Source: Oscillospiraceae bacterium
GTDB taxonomy: Bacteria > Bacillota > Clostridia > Oscillospirales > Ruminococcaceae
Direction of reading: 5' to 3'
DNA length: 64,000 nucleotides
NCBI GenBank assembly: GCA_016298065.1
Contig: JAEDDN010000003.1
Location: 1-64,000, forward strand
The notes under the pieces were generated by a model that made no database searches, was not told the origin of the DNA, and saw nothing but the letters and a program-made list of their open reading frames with translations. Within the stretch, counting starts at the first letter, position 1, and the number at the start of each line of letters is the position of its first letter. Both the position numbers and the translations under genes were made by a program. This document shows, one piece after another, positions 8,698 to 17,061 of the stretch.

Positions 8698-8967
8698 TTA
8701 TAAATTAAGGTCGGTTACGGCTCGTCGTTTGTCTAAATTTATCTGTTCGAGTAAATCCTGCATATCAATGCTGTCTTTAAGGCTTATGTTGTAGACGCTG
8801 TAATTTTCCGAAGGCTTTTGATTTGAGCCGGCTTCTAAAGGAAAAGAATATTCCGTGCTTTCATTTTGGGCATTAGCGCTAAGCCCCAAAAGCCTGTCGA
8901 TACTGTCGTTAAACACTCGCAACTGCCGCCACCTCGCCTTTTTGAGTATATTTACCATAGCTTTCAT
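8698..8967 (-). CDS. Small ORF overlapping the tail chaperone; probable frameshift extension
   Basis: An 89-residue open frame overlaps the end of the tail assembly chaperone gene by 59 bp in the +1 (equivalently -2) frame. Contractile-tailed phages commonly encode two chaperone forms by programmed frameshifting at this spot, so this frame is probably the extended C-terminus and not a separate gene. It has no convincing ribosome-binding site of its own. The content is polar with no known domain. Its stop codon overlaps the Shine-Dalgarno site of the LysM gene, leaving no room for a tape measure gene. Confidence 0.6.
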   Translation of the reverse strand: MKAMVNILKKARWRQLRVFNDSIDRLLGLSANAQNESTEYSFPLEAGSNQKPSENYSVYNISLKDSIDMQDLLEQINLDKRRAVTDLNL

Positions 8968-9283
8968 TTACCGAGTATTCTATAGTGTGAGATTGTTCTT
9001 CGCTAAAGGCGCAGTATTCCTCGTAAATTGTAGCTATAGCGTCAAGGCTTAATGTTTTAAGTACCTCAAGCGGTGAGCTAAACGCCTTTTTACCGTCATC
9101 AAATACGCAAAAATATCCTAAAACCGCATTTTCACACAACGCTTCGGTAAGCTTGGGGTCTGCGTCTTTCGGCGCAAACTCTTTTCTAAACTGTTTTTCA
9201 AGGCTTATACATTCCAAAGCGTCGGTTGCGGAAAGCTTTTTAAGCAGATAGCTTTTGCCGTCTAAAATAATAGTCTTTTGCAT
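8909..9283 (-). CDS. Phage tail assembly chaperone (XkdN-like)
   Basis: A 124-residue acidic protein in the XkdN/gpG position between tail tube and tape measure slots. Such proteins coat the tape measure during tail assembly and are absent from the mature particle. It is mostly helical (LSATDALECISLEKQF, then GYFCVFDDGKKAFSSPLEV). Its ATG overlaps the stop of the tube gene (TAATG), typical of coupled phage genes. The function rests mainly on position and size. Confidence 0.65.
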   Translation of the reverse strand: MQKTIILDGKSYLLKKLSATDALECISLEKQFRKEFAPKDADPKLTEALCENAVLGYFCVFDDGKKAFSSPLEVLKTLSLDAIATIYEEYCAFSEEQSHTIEYSVNESYGKYTQKGEVAAVASV

Positions 9284-9666
9284 TACAGTACCATCCTTTT
9301 TGAAGCGATAATATTTACGGTTTCAATACAGGGCTTGCTTAAATCTCCCGATTCCGTTATGTCGCTCCATTCACAGCCCGAATAGATAATTCTGCAGTCG
9401 GGCTTTACTATCATAAGGTTAAAATTGCTTAAATTATAAAAGTCTATTTTGTCAAAGTCGGAATCGTTGATAATCAGCACTTTTTTAAGCTCTAAACTGT
9501 ATGTACATTTTCCGCTTACGGTAGCTACGGGATTTTCGCTTCCGAAAGCCTCTATGTTTTTACTTTCTCTTTTGGTAAAGGCTCTGTAGCTTTCAACAAC
9601 GGCAAGCTTTTTTCCGTCGACTTCAATGTAAATGTCCTTGCTTGTAGGTACGGTTATTTTAGCCAT
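9283..9666 (-). CDS. Phage tail tube protein (XkdM-like)
   Basis: A 127-residue protein for the inner tube of a contractile tail. The pattern fits the XkdM family: an N-terminal strand with IYIEVDGKKLAVVESYRAF, the segment ESKNIEAFGSENPVATV, a central YSLELKKVLI and a C-terminal ETVNIIASKRM. It directly follows the sheath gene with ATG after AGGGATAAT. Sheath followed by tube is the standard pair in contractile injection devices. Confidence 0.82.
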   Translation of the reverse strand: MAKITVPTSKDIYIEVDGKKLAVVESYRAFTKRESKNIEAFGSENPVATVSGKCTYSLELKKVLIINDSDFDKIDFYNLSNFNLMIVKPDCRIIYSGCEWSDITESGDLSKPCIETVNIIASKRMVL

Positions 9667-9677
9667 ATTATCCCTCC

Positions 9678-10721
9678 TTAAACGCTTATGTTAGCGTTGA
9701 TATAGATTTGGCTTAAGCCTTCGGCTACCGCAAAGCTTAAATTTATTATTGCCGTAGTGCTTTCCTCGCTGTCAAGATATACTACGGGGGTAGAATACTC
9801 GGAGATAATACCGTCGTCGGCGTAATCTCTTAAACAGCAAACCACTAAGGATTTTATGGTGTCAAGTGAGGTCAGGTTGTTTTTAAACCTTGATATTTTT
9901 GATTTTAAAGTATTTTTTATTTCGGGCAGTACGGTATCTAAAATAAGCGTAACGCTTAAATTTCTGAAGGTATTGTCGGTATTTAAATCCTCGTCTAAGG
10001 TTTTTGTGGTAACGCCTTTGATAAGCTCTATAGAATTTCCGTACTGTTCAAATACGTTTACTCCGTAACGCAAGGCTGTGTCTACCTGAGCTTCGGTAGG
10101 TGAGGAGCCGATATAAAACCTTCCCTGTACAGACTCACCTATAAGATTTGAGTTTATGTCGTCGCAATCTGAAATCATAGCCGCCAAAACTGCGTTTGAG
10201 ACGTTTAAATCGTTTTGATCAAAGGTGATTTTAGGCGATGAGAGTAAAATGCGGTTACTGTTATAATACTGTGGTGTATCGGCGCTTTCGGGGTAATCGT
10301 CTAAAGCAATTACCGCAAGCTTCGGGTTATCACAGTTTAAATTACTTACGGCGTTTTTGAGATAATTTTTTATCTCATCCGGATAAATGTCGCAGATAAT
10401 AAGATAAACGTCCTCATTTTCTATAAGTGTGTCAATGGCGTCAAAATACTGCGAATAATCTTCGTTTTCACAGTTTACACTTGCGGCATAAACGTTTGGT
10501 GATGAAACATTAAAAATACTGCCTAACAGCACGAGCATATTGTTAGTTAAATTTTGCTGTCCGTAAATAGTCTTTGCATTAAGATACGAAGTTATTTTTA
10601 CAATTTCCTCCACATTATCAAGTCCGCTTTGAGCGACGACGCCTATTGAGCGTCCTTTGCCCGTAGAGTACGGCTCTATTATGTAATCGGTGTATATACC
10701 CGGTCTTAAACCGTCATACAA
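9678..10721 (-). CDS. Phage tail sheath protein (XkdK-like)
   Basis: Contractile sheath subunit, 347 residues, at the short end for the family. The N-terminus PGIYTDYIIEP and the GRSIGVVAQSG segment are typical. The C-terminal domain has a strand-helix pattern (VLPEIKNTLKSKISRFKNN) and ends with AVAEGLSQIYINANISV, matching the sheath linker arm. The start is TTG after AAAGGAGG at 7 bases. An intact sheath together with tube, gp25 and baseplate J proves a contractile (myovirus-type) design. Confidence 0.88.
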   Translation of the reverse strand: MYDGLRPGIYTDYIIEPYSTGKGRSIGVVAQSGLDNVEEIVKITSYLNAKTIYGQQNLTNNMLVLLGSIFNVSSPNVYAASVNCENEDYSQYFDAIDTLIENEDVYLIICDIYPDEIKNYLKNAVSNLNCDNPKLAVIALDDYPESADTPQYYNSNRILLSSPKITFDQNDLNVSNAVLAAMISDCDDINSNLIGESVQGRFYIGSSPTEAQVDTALRYGVNVFEQYGNSIELIKGVTTKTLDEDLNTDNTFRNLSVTLILDTVLPEIKNTLKSKISRFKNNLTSLDTIKSLVVCCLRDYADDGIISEYSTPVVYLDSEESTTAIINLSFAVAEGLSQIYINANISV

Positions 10722-10734
10722 ATAAATTCCTCCT

Positions 10735-11235
10735 TTAGTGCGTTATCTGGGCTGAAACTTCAAGGTCGGTAATAGCAGTTACCAGTACTGATTTTGTAAG
10801 AATTGCGCTTGTAGTCGCTTTTATACTGCAAACAAGGCTTTGGGTTTTATCGTCAAAATAAATTTCGTCACAGCTTATCTGCTCAAAAGGATATTCGTCG
10901 TTAAATAAAAGCTTATTGCAAACGCTTATAAAAATATCGTTTGAATCGGCTTCGGTATAGCTTTCGGGAAGCGAGAGATAAAGACCTAAAACAATACTTG
11001 CCTTTGTGGCGTACACTTCGTTTGTACCCTGCTCATAGATATTGCCGTAAAAGTCCGAAAAAGCGTTTTTGTCTGCAGTTACGTTATTTATCATAACGCT
11101 GAGCACAGGGCTTGTAAGCTTGCCGAAATAAAGTGAGGCGGGAAAACCGTTTACCACGTTAATATCGGGCGAAATATCGTCCAAAGCGTTTGCGACAAAA
11201 TCCTTTATTTCACTAAGACTGTCTATTGCTACCAT
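10735..11235 (-). CDS. Probable phage tail terminator/completion protein (XkdJ position)
   Basis: A 166-residue protein just upstream of the sheath, where PBSX has XkdJ and other myoviruses encode tail terminator or completion proteins. No motif is decisive. It is an alpha/beta protein with an N-terminal helix (SEIKDFVANALDDI). It overlaps the upstream connector gene by 23 bp, and its start ATG lies inside it. The call rests on position, so treat it as a structural gene of uncertain exact role. Confidence 0.55.
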   Translation of the reverse strand: MVAIDSLSEIKDFVANALDDISPDINVVNGFPASLYFGKLTSPVLSVMINNVTADKNAFSDFYGNIYEQGTNEVYATKASIVLGLYLSLPESYTEADSNDIFISVCNKLLFNDEYPFEQISCDEIYFDDKTQSLVCSIKATTSAILTKSVLVTAITDLEVSAQITH

Positions 11236-11566
11236 CGCTTACCTCCCTTATTCTGTATGCGTAAGAGCGCCTGTAAATCGGAGCCTCTCCGATAAACTTA
11301 GCCTCGCAGTTTATTATCTTATAACAAAGTCCGTTTATATATACTATCGAGTCCTCAAGCAGTACCTCGTTATCTGCTTTAGAGATAATAAGGTATTCGC
11401 ACTTTTTCATAAACCCTGAGCGTGTAAGCGTACGGTCGTCGTATTCGGCGTTTAGGTTAGTTACCCTTTTTATAATGCCAAAGGTCTTTTTTGAGGTATC
11501 TTGCGAAGTAATACACACGCCGTACCTTTCAAAAAAATCGTTTAAAAGCTTAATTTTTTCGAGCAT
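11213..11566 (-). CDS. Phage head-tail joining protein (XkdI/XkdH position)
   Basis: A 117-residue beta-rich protein in the connector block. The KKCEYLIISKADNEVLLEDS segment and the following short strands resemble head-tail stopper/joining proteins, but no diagnostic motif was seen. The call is mainly positional. It starts at ATG 11566 with a weak Shine-Dalgarno site 16 bp after the upstream connector gene and overlaps the next gene. Confidence 0.5.
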   Translation of the reverse strand: MLEKIKLLNDFFERYGVCITSQDTSKKTFGIIKRVTNLNAEYDDRTLTRSGFMKKCEYLIISKADNEVLLEDSIVYINGLCYKIINCEAKFIGEAPIYRRSYAYRIREVSDGSNRQS

Positions 11567-11582
11567 AACTTACCGTACCTTT

Positions 11583-11936
11583 CTATATAGCTTCAAACAA
11601 AAAGTCGTCCTTTAATAAATCCTTAGCCAAAACAAGCAGACTTTGCTTATATGAATTTGCCATATTAAGCGTTTTGGAGTTATTAGACGACACACTTATG
11701 TCAAGGGTACTTATACTGCTTTCCTGTGAAGCAAAACCGCCAAGATAGTTAGTATATGCGATTGCGGCGGCAAGCTGGGTTAAGATTAAGGAATGTGACG
11801 AAATGTCAACATCATTTTTAAGCCTTGAGCGCACCTCGTATATGGCAAGGGAAATAAGGTCGGTATATTGTGAAGCCTTAGTTTCGTCAAGCCCCGATAA
11901 AATTTCAAAAGCCGTTAAAACATCTTGCGTGTTCAA
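11583..11936 (-). CDS. Phage gp6-like head-tail connector (XkdH position)
   Basis: A 117-residue helical protein following the capsid gene, the usual place for the gp6-like adaptor that binds the portal. Helices with YTDLISLAIYEVRSRLKND and LILTQLAAAIAYTNYL fit that fold. It uses a TTG start after AAGGATGA. A strong hairpin at 11957-11987 separates it from the capsid gene. Confidence 0.55.
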   Translation of the reverse strand: MNTQDVLTAFEILSGLDETKASQYTDLISLAIYEVRSRLKNDVDISSHSLILTQLAAAIAYTNYLGGFASQESSISTLDISVSSNNSKTLNMANSYKQSLLVLAKDLLKDDFLFEAI

Positions 11937-11956
11937 ATGTTATCATCCTTTTTAGG

Positions 11957-11987
11957 TGCGGACCCTTGCTTTATGCAAAGGTCCGCA
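11957..11987 (-). other. Strong hairpin between capsid and connector genes
   Basis: TGCGGACC pairs with GGTCCGCA, with an inner TTGC/GCAA extension. No T-run follows on the minus strand, so a complete terminator is unlikely. It could protect the capsid mRNA 3' end or reduce read-through, giving capsid excess over connector (inference). Confidence 0.6.
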
Positions 11988-12005
11988 AAATTAAAGTTAT
12001 TAAGA

Positions 12006-13109
12006 TTATTCAGTCGGATTTTCGTTTTCATTTTCGTTTGGGGTTTCGTTATCGGTTAAGCTTTCCTGAGTGTCAGTGTTATCGCCTAAAACACTTCCGA
12101 TGCCGTCTATAACCTTGCAGGCGTCGGCAAAGATTTTTGCAAAGCCCGAAATGGTTGTGATAGCGGCTCTTTCGATTTGACGGTCGATTAACTTGTCGTA
12201 TTCAACGCTTACGTCGCCTGCGCAAACCATTTCCAAACTGCAGCGGTTGTCAAGACCTATGATAGTACCTTCGGGAACAACGCTCGATTTATATAAGGTT
12301 GCGCCTAAAGGTGTTGAAAGCTTACCTGTAGCCTGGAAGTTTAAGCCGGTATTCGGGTTTTTAAATTCGTCTATGCTAAGCAAAGCGAGCATTGCAGTGT
12401 TGTCGGCAAGCAAGGTGTTAAGCTCGTAGTCCTCAAACTGTGACCAGAGGTTTAAAAGGTCGTCGTAGGTGAGTACGCCCGAAGTTTTAAGGCTTACGGT
12501 ATCTGCTGCGTTGTCGTTTCCGTCGCCGTTTATAAGCACTGCTACTGCGTCAGCAAGCTGAGTTTTTGCTATGTAGTTACCGATTTGCTTTAATGTTACG
12601 GTAAATAAATCAAGGCGCTGGAACTTAATAGCCTCATAAGAAGCAGAGAGCATTCTGCCACGCTTTTTGAGCGTAACGAGGTTTTCTTTTGTTCTTACCT
12701 GTGTTTCGTCTATTAAGTCGCCCTCGTCCACTTCCAAAAGGCTCTTTTCGCCGGCTGTCGGAACAGAGGCTATTGAACGGTAGTCTAAGGAATTGATATA
12801 GGTTTTTGTCGCAATAATGTTTTTGAGTATGTTATCGCTTTCTACGCCTACGTTTACCGCACGTTTGATATATTCCGGGAATAAGGCGGAGGAATCGGAG
12901 GTTGAGAAAAACTTTTCAACGCAGTCGGATTTTTTACCGCTTACCTTTATGTCAAAACGCTTGAGCTGACGCTCAAAGGCGTCTAAGCCCTCTAACCTTG
13001 TGCCTTTGTAGTGCTCGGAGGGGTCAAGCTCCTCCAAAACATCGGTAAAGGATTTACCGCTTACCTGATACATACCCTTTTCAAGTTTTAAGTTATCGTA
13101 TACAGCCAT
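12006..13109 (-). CDS. Phage major capsid protein (XkdG-like)
   Basis: A 367-residue probable HK97-fold capsid subunit of the XkdG group. It has an N-terminal region of charged helices, then LEVDEGDLIDETQVRTKEN and KRGRMLSASYEAIKFQRLDLF (about residues 125-175), a typical stretch for this group. It continues with a Gly/Asn-rich loop (INGDGNDNAAD) and ends in an unusual acidic Glu/Asn tail (about the last 30 residues). ATG start. Gene order protease-capsid-connector is standard. The acidic tail could be exposed decoration or a remnant linker (inference). Confidence 0.85.
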   Translation of the reverse strand: MAVYDNLKLEKGMYQVSGKSFTDVLEELDPSEHYKGTRLEGLDAFERQLKRFDIKVSGKKSDCVEKFFSTSDSSALFPEYIKRAVNVGVESDNILKNIIATKTYINSLDYRSIASVPTAGEKSLLEVDEGDLIDETQVRTKENLVTLKKRGRMLSASYEAIKFQRLDLFTVTLKQIGNYIAKTQLADAVAVLINGDGNDNAADTVSLKTSGVLTYDDLLNLWSQFEDYELNTLLADNTAMLALLSIDEFKNPNTGLNFQATGKLSTPLGATLYKSSVVPEGTIIGLDNRCSLEMVCAGDVSVEYDKLIDRQIERAAITTISGFAKIFADACKVIDGIGSVLGDNTDTQESLTDNETPNENENENPTE

Positions 13110-13124
13110 GAGTTTAAGTCTCCT

Positions 13125-14105
13125 TTATAATTTAAATTGGTCGATTTTATTTTCTTTTGCTTCTGCCTTTTTGGTGAAAAGCTGAACGTTATTAAAGTTA
13201 TCGTTGTCGAGCTTTGCTTCGTAAACTCGTTTAAATTCCTTTAATTCCTCAACATTCATCTTTTCGGTTACAGAGCAGACAATATCGGTGTCAAGCTCGC
13301 TGTCGCATAAAAACGCAAGCCTTACCACCTCGGTTTGCAGGTTCGATAAATAGCTTTTGCCAAGCTCGGCAAGCTTTTCGAGCTCGTGAATGTGTTTCGA
13401 TAAAGCTGTCATTTGTGCTTTTGAAAGAGAGATTTCCTGCTTTTCGTCAAAAGATTTTATAAGCTTATTTATATCCATAGCTTTATATGTATCCTCCTTG
13501 TTTTTAAAGGCTTTTGTCACGCCTGCGTTTTTCTGAGCAGGTACTGCGACAAAGCTGAATTCGTATGCGTCGGTGGGATTACTAAGCACCGTGAAGCAGA
13601 TATTGTCGCCATACGTTTCGCCCTTTTTGTGCTTACAGCCCTCATCGTGTACATCAAGTCCGCAAACAGAGCAGTAGGTTTCTTTTACACTGCAGCCGAC
13701 GCTTACTTCCTTTTTGATACCGCCGTCTATTTCAAGTATTAAATCGCTGTTGCGGTCGTTTCTAACCATATACGCTTTTGCCTTTAAGCAGGCATATTTT
13801 TGACCGTACAGGGTAAACCTGTCGTCGATTTCCTCAACCCAGGCGTCATAAATTCTTGCGGTTTGATTTTCGCCCTTGGGGTTATGGTCAAAAATTCCCG
13901 TTTTGCCGACAAAAAGCTCGCTTAAAGCGTAAAGTGCGCTTGTGGTAAAGGCTTCATAATCTCTGTCGATTTCATTGTCGCAAAGTATCACGTTAAAGGT
14001 ATAAACCTCGTCGGCGGTTAAGTTACGTCTTGTATAGGCGTTTATTTTTTCAAGGTCCTTGTCGTCTGCGAGCGCAGACTTTAAAATAATTCCCTGTTTT
14101 ATAAT
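13125..14105 (-). CDS. Phage prohead protease-like protein XkdF, with a probable ATT or ATA start
   Basis: XkdF-family protein, thought to process or scaffold the prohead. The segment around residues 115-150 contains a Cys/His cluster (CSVCGLDVHDEGCKHKKG) suggestive of zinc binding, then NPTDAYEFSFVAVPAQ, a family hallmark. The C-terminal third is helical and scaffold-like. The first standard start is GTG at 13991, but the frame upstream codes for a sensible N-terminus (SALADDKDLEKINAYTRRNL, then TADEVY). It reaches ATT at 14105, 3 bases after GGAGGTGA (or ATA at 14102), with an in-frame stop two codons earlier. I start it at 14105 (326 residues), overlapping the portal gene by 7 bp. Confidence 0.8.
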   Translation of the reverse strand: MIKQGIILKSALADDKDLEKINAYTRRNLTADEVYTFNVILCDNEIDRDYEAFTTSALYALSELFVGKTGIFDHNPKGENQTARIYDAWVEEIDDRFTLYGQKYACLKAKAYMVRNDRNSDLILEIDGGIKKEVSVGCSVKETYCSVCGLDVHDEGCKHKKGETYGDNICFTVLSNPTDAYEFSFVAVPAQKNAGVTKAFKNKEDTYKAMDINKLIKSFDEKQEISLSKAQMTALSKHIHELEKLAELGKSYLSNLQTEVVRLAFLCDSELDTDIVCSVTEKMNVEELKEFKRVYEAKLDNDNFNNVQLFTKKAEAKENKIDQFKL

Positions 14106-15274
14106 GTTTCACCTCCGCTTTGCAGGATTTCGGTTTCGAGCTTTTTAGCCTGTGCGTTATAATATCTTGACTGAGCCTGTTCTACCTCGTCCTTTAAGCT
14201 TATGGTTTTCCAAGTAATTACGGGCTCTTCGCCAATGCCGTTTAATCTTAAATATGTACGGCAGATTTTTAACAAAACCGGTGTTAAAAGATGTCTGTAA
14301 TGCTCAAGCTCGGTAGTCAAAATATCGGTTTGCTGTTGACTCATACGCTCGGTAGTTGACCAGGAAAGCCCCAATAAAAACGGTGGTATCGAAAGCTTAG
14401 CTACGATTTGCTCTAACATCTGTCTTACCGGAATTTCCGTATCAATCATCTGATTATCTGCGCCGATAACCTTAATGCTTACGTCGCCTACGGTAATAAA
14501 ATCCTTAACCTCGTGAGGATTTGAACAGTTCATACCGTCAGCCCATTCCTTCGCTATCATAGTAGCTCTTTCTTTTGCGTAGGCCTTGTCCAGCGAATCG
14601 TTTGCAGGCTTGTAGGTTACGGCGTATCGAACATTGCCTATGCGGTCAAAGTTTGTGCCGATGGAATTATATATCTTAAATAAGATATTGCTTAAAAACG
14701 GCAGACTTCTTAAAATAGACACGCCCATAATCTCGCCCGGTTTGGGGTTTAAGGCGGTAAATAATATTAAATTTTTATTCTTTACTTTTTTACTTTCAAA
14801 GGTGTCGTCCGAAACATAAAAATCTACGCCCAGCGGTCTTAAGCCCTCTTTTATGGAGATGTTTTTAAGGCTCGGAATATAAAGCCCTAAAAAATTTCTT
14901 TTATCCTTTGACAGCACTATTTCTCCTATGGCGTTGCCGTAGGTTAGCATACTGTCAAGATACTGTGCTATAAAACTTTCGAGGCCTTTTGTGCTGGAAG
15001 AAACATTTACGTTTTTAACGAAGTAATCCATAAGCTTTTGGGCTTTTTTATCCTTACAGCTTATGTTTATTCCGCCCACAAGACGAATGGTCTTTGTGAT
15101 GGCGCTGTCCACTATCGGTATGCCTTCACGGATTGATTCATAGAGCATTATTTCGGGATTTGACAGGGGAAGATAATCGTTTAATGCTCTAAACGGATGG
15201 GAGTTATTCCTTGAGGTCTGAATAAGAGGCGGTGAGTAGCTTTTTTGCTTTTTGCCAAAAAGTTTTAATTTCAA
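14099..15274 (-). CDS. Phage portal protein (XkdE-like)
   Basis: Dodecameric portal through which DNA would be packaged, 391 residues. It shows the PBSX-type portal pattern: AITKTIRLVGG near residue 58, LDSMLTYGNAIGEIVLSK near residue 106, PGEIMGVSILRSLPF near residue 180 and MLEQIVAKLSIPPFLLGLSW near residue 286. The TTG start lies 11 bases after AAAGGAGAGA, a little long. It follows the large terminase by 23 bp and is intact. Confidence 0.86.
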   Translation of the reverse strand: MKLKLFGKKQKSYSPPLIQTSRNNSHPFRALNDYLPLSNPEIMLYESIREGIPIVDSAITKTIRLVGGINISCKDKKAQKLMDYFVKNVNVSSSTKGLESFIAQYLDSMLTYGNAIGEIVLSKDKRNFLGLYIPSLKNISIKEGLRPLGVDFYVSDDTFESKKVKNKNLILFTALNPKPGEIMGVSILRSLPFLSNILFKIYNSIGTNFDRIGNVRYAVTYKPANDSLDKAYAKERATMIAKEWADGMNCSNPHEVKDFITVGDVSIKVIGADNQMIDTEIPVRQMLEQIVAKLSIPPFLLGLSWSTTERMSQQQTDILTTELEHYRHLLTPVLLKICRTYLRLNGIGEEPVITWKTISLKDEVEQAQSRYYNAQAKKLETEILQSGGETL

Positions 15275-15297
15275 TGGTTTTGCTTTCTCTCCTTTCC

Positions 15298-16557
15298 TTA
15301 AGGTCTTGCTGCACTGATTACGAAGAAATCGTCCTCGTCTTGCGTGAGAACCGTATTTACAAAATACCTCATATCGTCCATAGCGTGATCGTTTTCCTTT
15401 TTGGGAGTATCACTTTTTTTATTGTCCTCCCAGACGTATTGAGAAAATTCTCTTATAATATCCTTACAGCTGTAGTGAAACAGAATTTTTTTGGCTCTGA
15501 GCATATCGCAGACACGTCTGATACCTGTTAAAACGTCGTTTTTGGCAGGCTTTACGGTAAAGCGTGCGTGTCGTCTTATGCACTCCATAAAGCTTGCGGC
15601 AGACGGGTCTACGATAACTGCTTCGATTTTTCTGTCACCTGCGAGCTTTTCGAGTTCAAGATAATATTCCTCGTCGGTTTTGAGCGATTTTTCCTCTCTG
15701 GAGCTGTAGTAATATTCGCTTATTCTGTACCATACACCGTCCGCTTCGCCCCAAAGCCCCATAGAAGTCGGGTTTACCGTGCCGTAATCGCAGGAAATGT
15801 AATAACGGCTGTAGTCTTTGTCAGCGCAGTAGACGTGCGTATCATAGTTAAACATAGGGTATACCGTGCCGGAGGCCGATACCCACTTGCCTAACACAAA
15901 CCTTTCGTAAAAGGTTCCCGAATAAAGCGACTTGTAGCGCTTTAGAATATTATCCGAAAGCGAAGGATTATCCTCCATAACAAAGTGCAGATAAAGTGCG
16001 TTTTTTTGTTTGGATTTTTTAATCCATTCAACGTAAAACCAGTGAAAAGGGTGCTCCGGATTGCAGTTAAACCAAAATCTTGAACCGTTTACCGAGCATC
16101 TTGCCAAAGCCTGCTCAACAAAGCTTCTCGGCATAAGCGCTACCTCGTCGAGCATAATTCCGCTTAAGGTTATACCCTGTATAAGCGAGGCTGAGCCTTC
16201 GTCCTTTCCGCCGAAAAGGTAAAATCGGTTACGGTGCCCCCTGTAAGAGATGTCGATATAATTTTTAGACACCTTTTCATCACAGCTAAAGCCCATATCC
16301 TTTAAAATTGCCACAAGCTCAACTATTACATTTCTGCGTAGAGAGGTTATGGTTTTTGCGCATATTGCAAAGTCGCTGTCGTTAAAATCGGAAAACGCCC
16401 ACAATACAAATGATATTGACATACATAAGGTTTTTCCGCTTCGTACGGCGCCATCGCAGATTATGGCGTCGAAGTGCCTGTCCTTACTGCCGTGGCACCA
16501 CCAGGTGAGAAGTCTTAGTTGTTTTTTTGAAAAGCTTTTAAACTTCAAGGGAATCAT
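15298..16557 (-). CDS. Phage terminase large subunit (XtmB-like)
   Basis: ATP-driven DNA packaging motor and headful nuclease. The ATPase Walker A is GAVRSGKT near residue 39 and Walker B is IMLDEVALM. The nuclease half retains the acidic residues expected (SCDYGT, VIVDPSAASF and HAMDDMRYF near the end). I choose ATG 16557 (419 residues, GGGA spaced 7 bases) over the longer TTG at 16590. It overlaps the small subunit gene by 20 bp. All catalytic motifs look intact, which argues against simple decay. Confidence 0.9.
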   Translation of the reverse strand: MIPLKFKSFSKKQLRLLTWWCHGSKDRHFDAIICDGAVRSGKTLCMSISFVLWAFSDFNDSDFAICAKTITSLRRNVIVELVAILKDMGFSCDEKVSKNYIDISYRGHRNRFYLFGGKDEGSASLIQGITLSGIMLDEVALMPRSFVEQALARCSVNGSRFWFNCNPEHPFHWFYVEWIKKSKQKNALYLHFVMEDNPSLSDNILKRYKSLYSGTFYERFVLGKWVSASGTVYPMFNYDTHVYCADKDYSRYYISCDYGTVNPTSMGLWGEADGVWYRISEYYYSSREEKSLKTDEEYYLELEKLAGDRKIEAVIVDPSAASFMECIRRHARFTVKPAKNDVLTGIRRVCDMLRAKKILFHYSCKDIIREFSQYVWEDNKKSDTPKKENDHAMDDMRYFVNTVLTQDEDDFFVISAARP

Positions 16558-17047
16558 CCTGCTTTCCCGACGATATAACGCTTTTTTCAAGTGCCTTGTA
16601 AAATCCGTTTAAATCTTCGCCTGAGTGAAGGTTTCCTATATCCAATAATTTTTCAAGTGCCTTAAACCTGTCAAAGAATTTTATTTCCAGCGAACCGTCC
16701 TTCGGCTTTTTAATTTCACTTATATTAAATAAGTCGAGTGTTCTTATAAATTGTTCCGTGTTGTCGGTATCGCTAAAATCCGCAAACATAAGCCTTATAC
16801 AGTCGTCTATAGAGCCGAATGCCAGGCGTTTAAGCCCTGCCGCAGCGCAAAGCGTGAGCTCGTCCTTTTTGCTTTTTTCTTCAAGCTCTGTTATACAGTC
16901 GGTGATTTCTTTTCTCTCAAGCAGCTTTGTGCCGTTTAGCTCGGGAAGCAGATTATACCCTGCCTTTATCGCCGCTTCCTTTGGGTTCCTTAGCTTCTGA
17001 TAATAAATGCAAAAAAGTTTTTCTTTTGCTTTAAGTTTTGCTTTCAT
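16538..17047 (-). CDS. Phage terminase small subunit (XtmA-like)
   Basis: DNA-recognition subunit of the packaging complex. The N-terminal terminase_2 helix-turn-helix pattern is clear: FCIYYQKLRNPKEAAIKAGY (about residues 12-31), then LLERKEI. It starts at ATG 17047, 7 bases after AAGGGGTG (169 residues); a longer ORF from 17107 would begin in the upstream terminator. It is the first gene of the cluster. Only about 40 bp separate its start from that terminator, and those 40 bp contain an operator-like palindrome. Confidence 0.85.
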   Translation of the reverse strand: MKAKLKAKEKLFCIYYQKLRNPKEAAIKAGYNLLPELNGTKLLERKEITDCITELEEKSKKDELTLCAAAGLKRLAFGSIDDCIRLMFADFSDTDNTEQFIRTLDLFNISEIKKPKDGSLEIKFFDRFKALEKLLDIGNLHSGEDLNGFYKALEKSVISSGKQDDSLEV

Positions 17048-17061
17048 ATTGTTGCACCCCT

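Noticed and set aside
8920..8980. Classical -1 slippery heptamer at the chaperone overlap
   Set aside because: CAAAAAGG in the zero frame (CAA AAA GGC) does not give a canonical X-XXY-YYZ slip, and the second frame is +1/-2, not -1.
8700..9283. The 89-residue ORF as a truncated tape measure
   Set aside because: It lacks the long helical or hydrophobic pattern of tape measures and fits a chaperone frameshift extension better.
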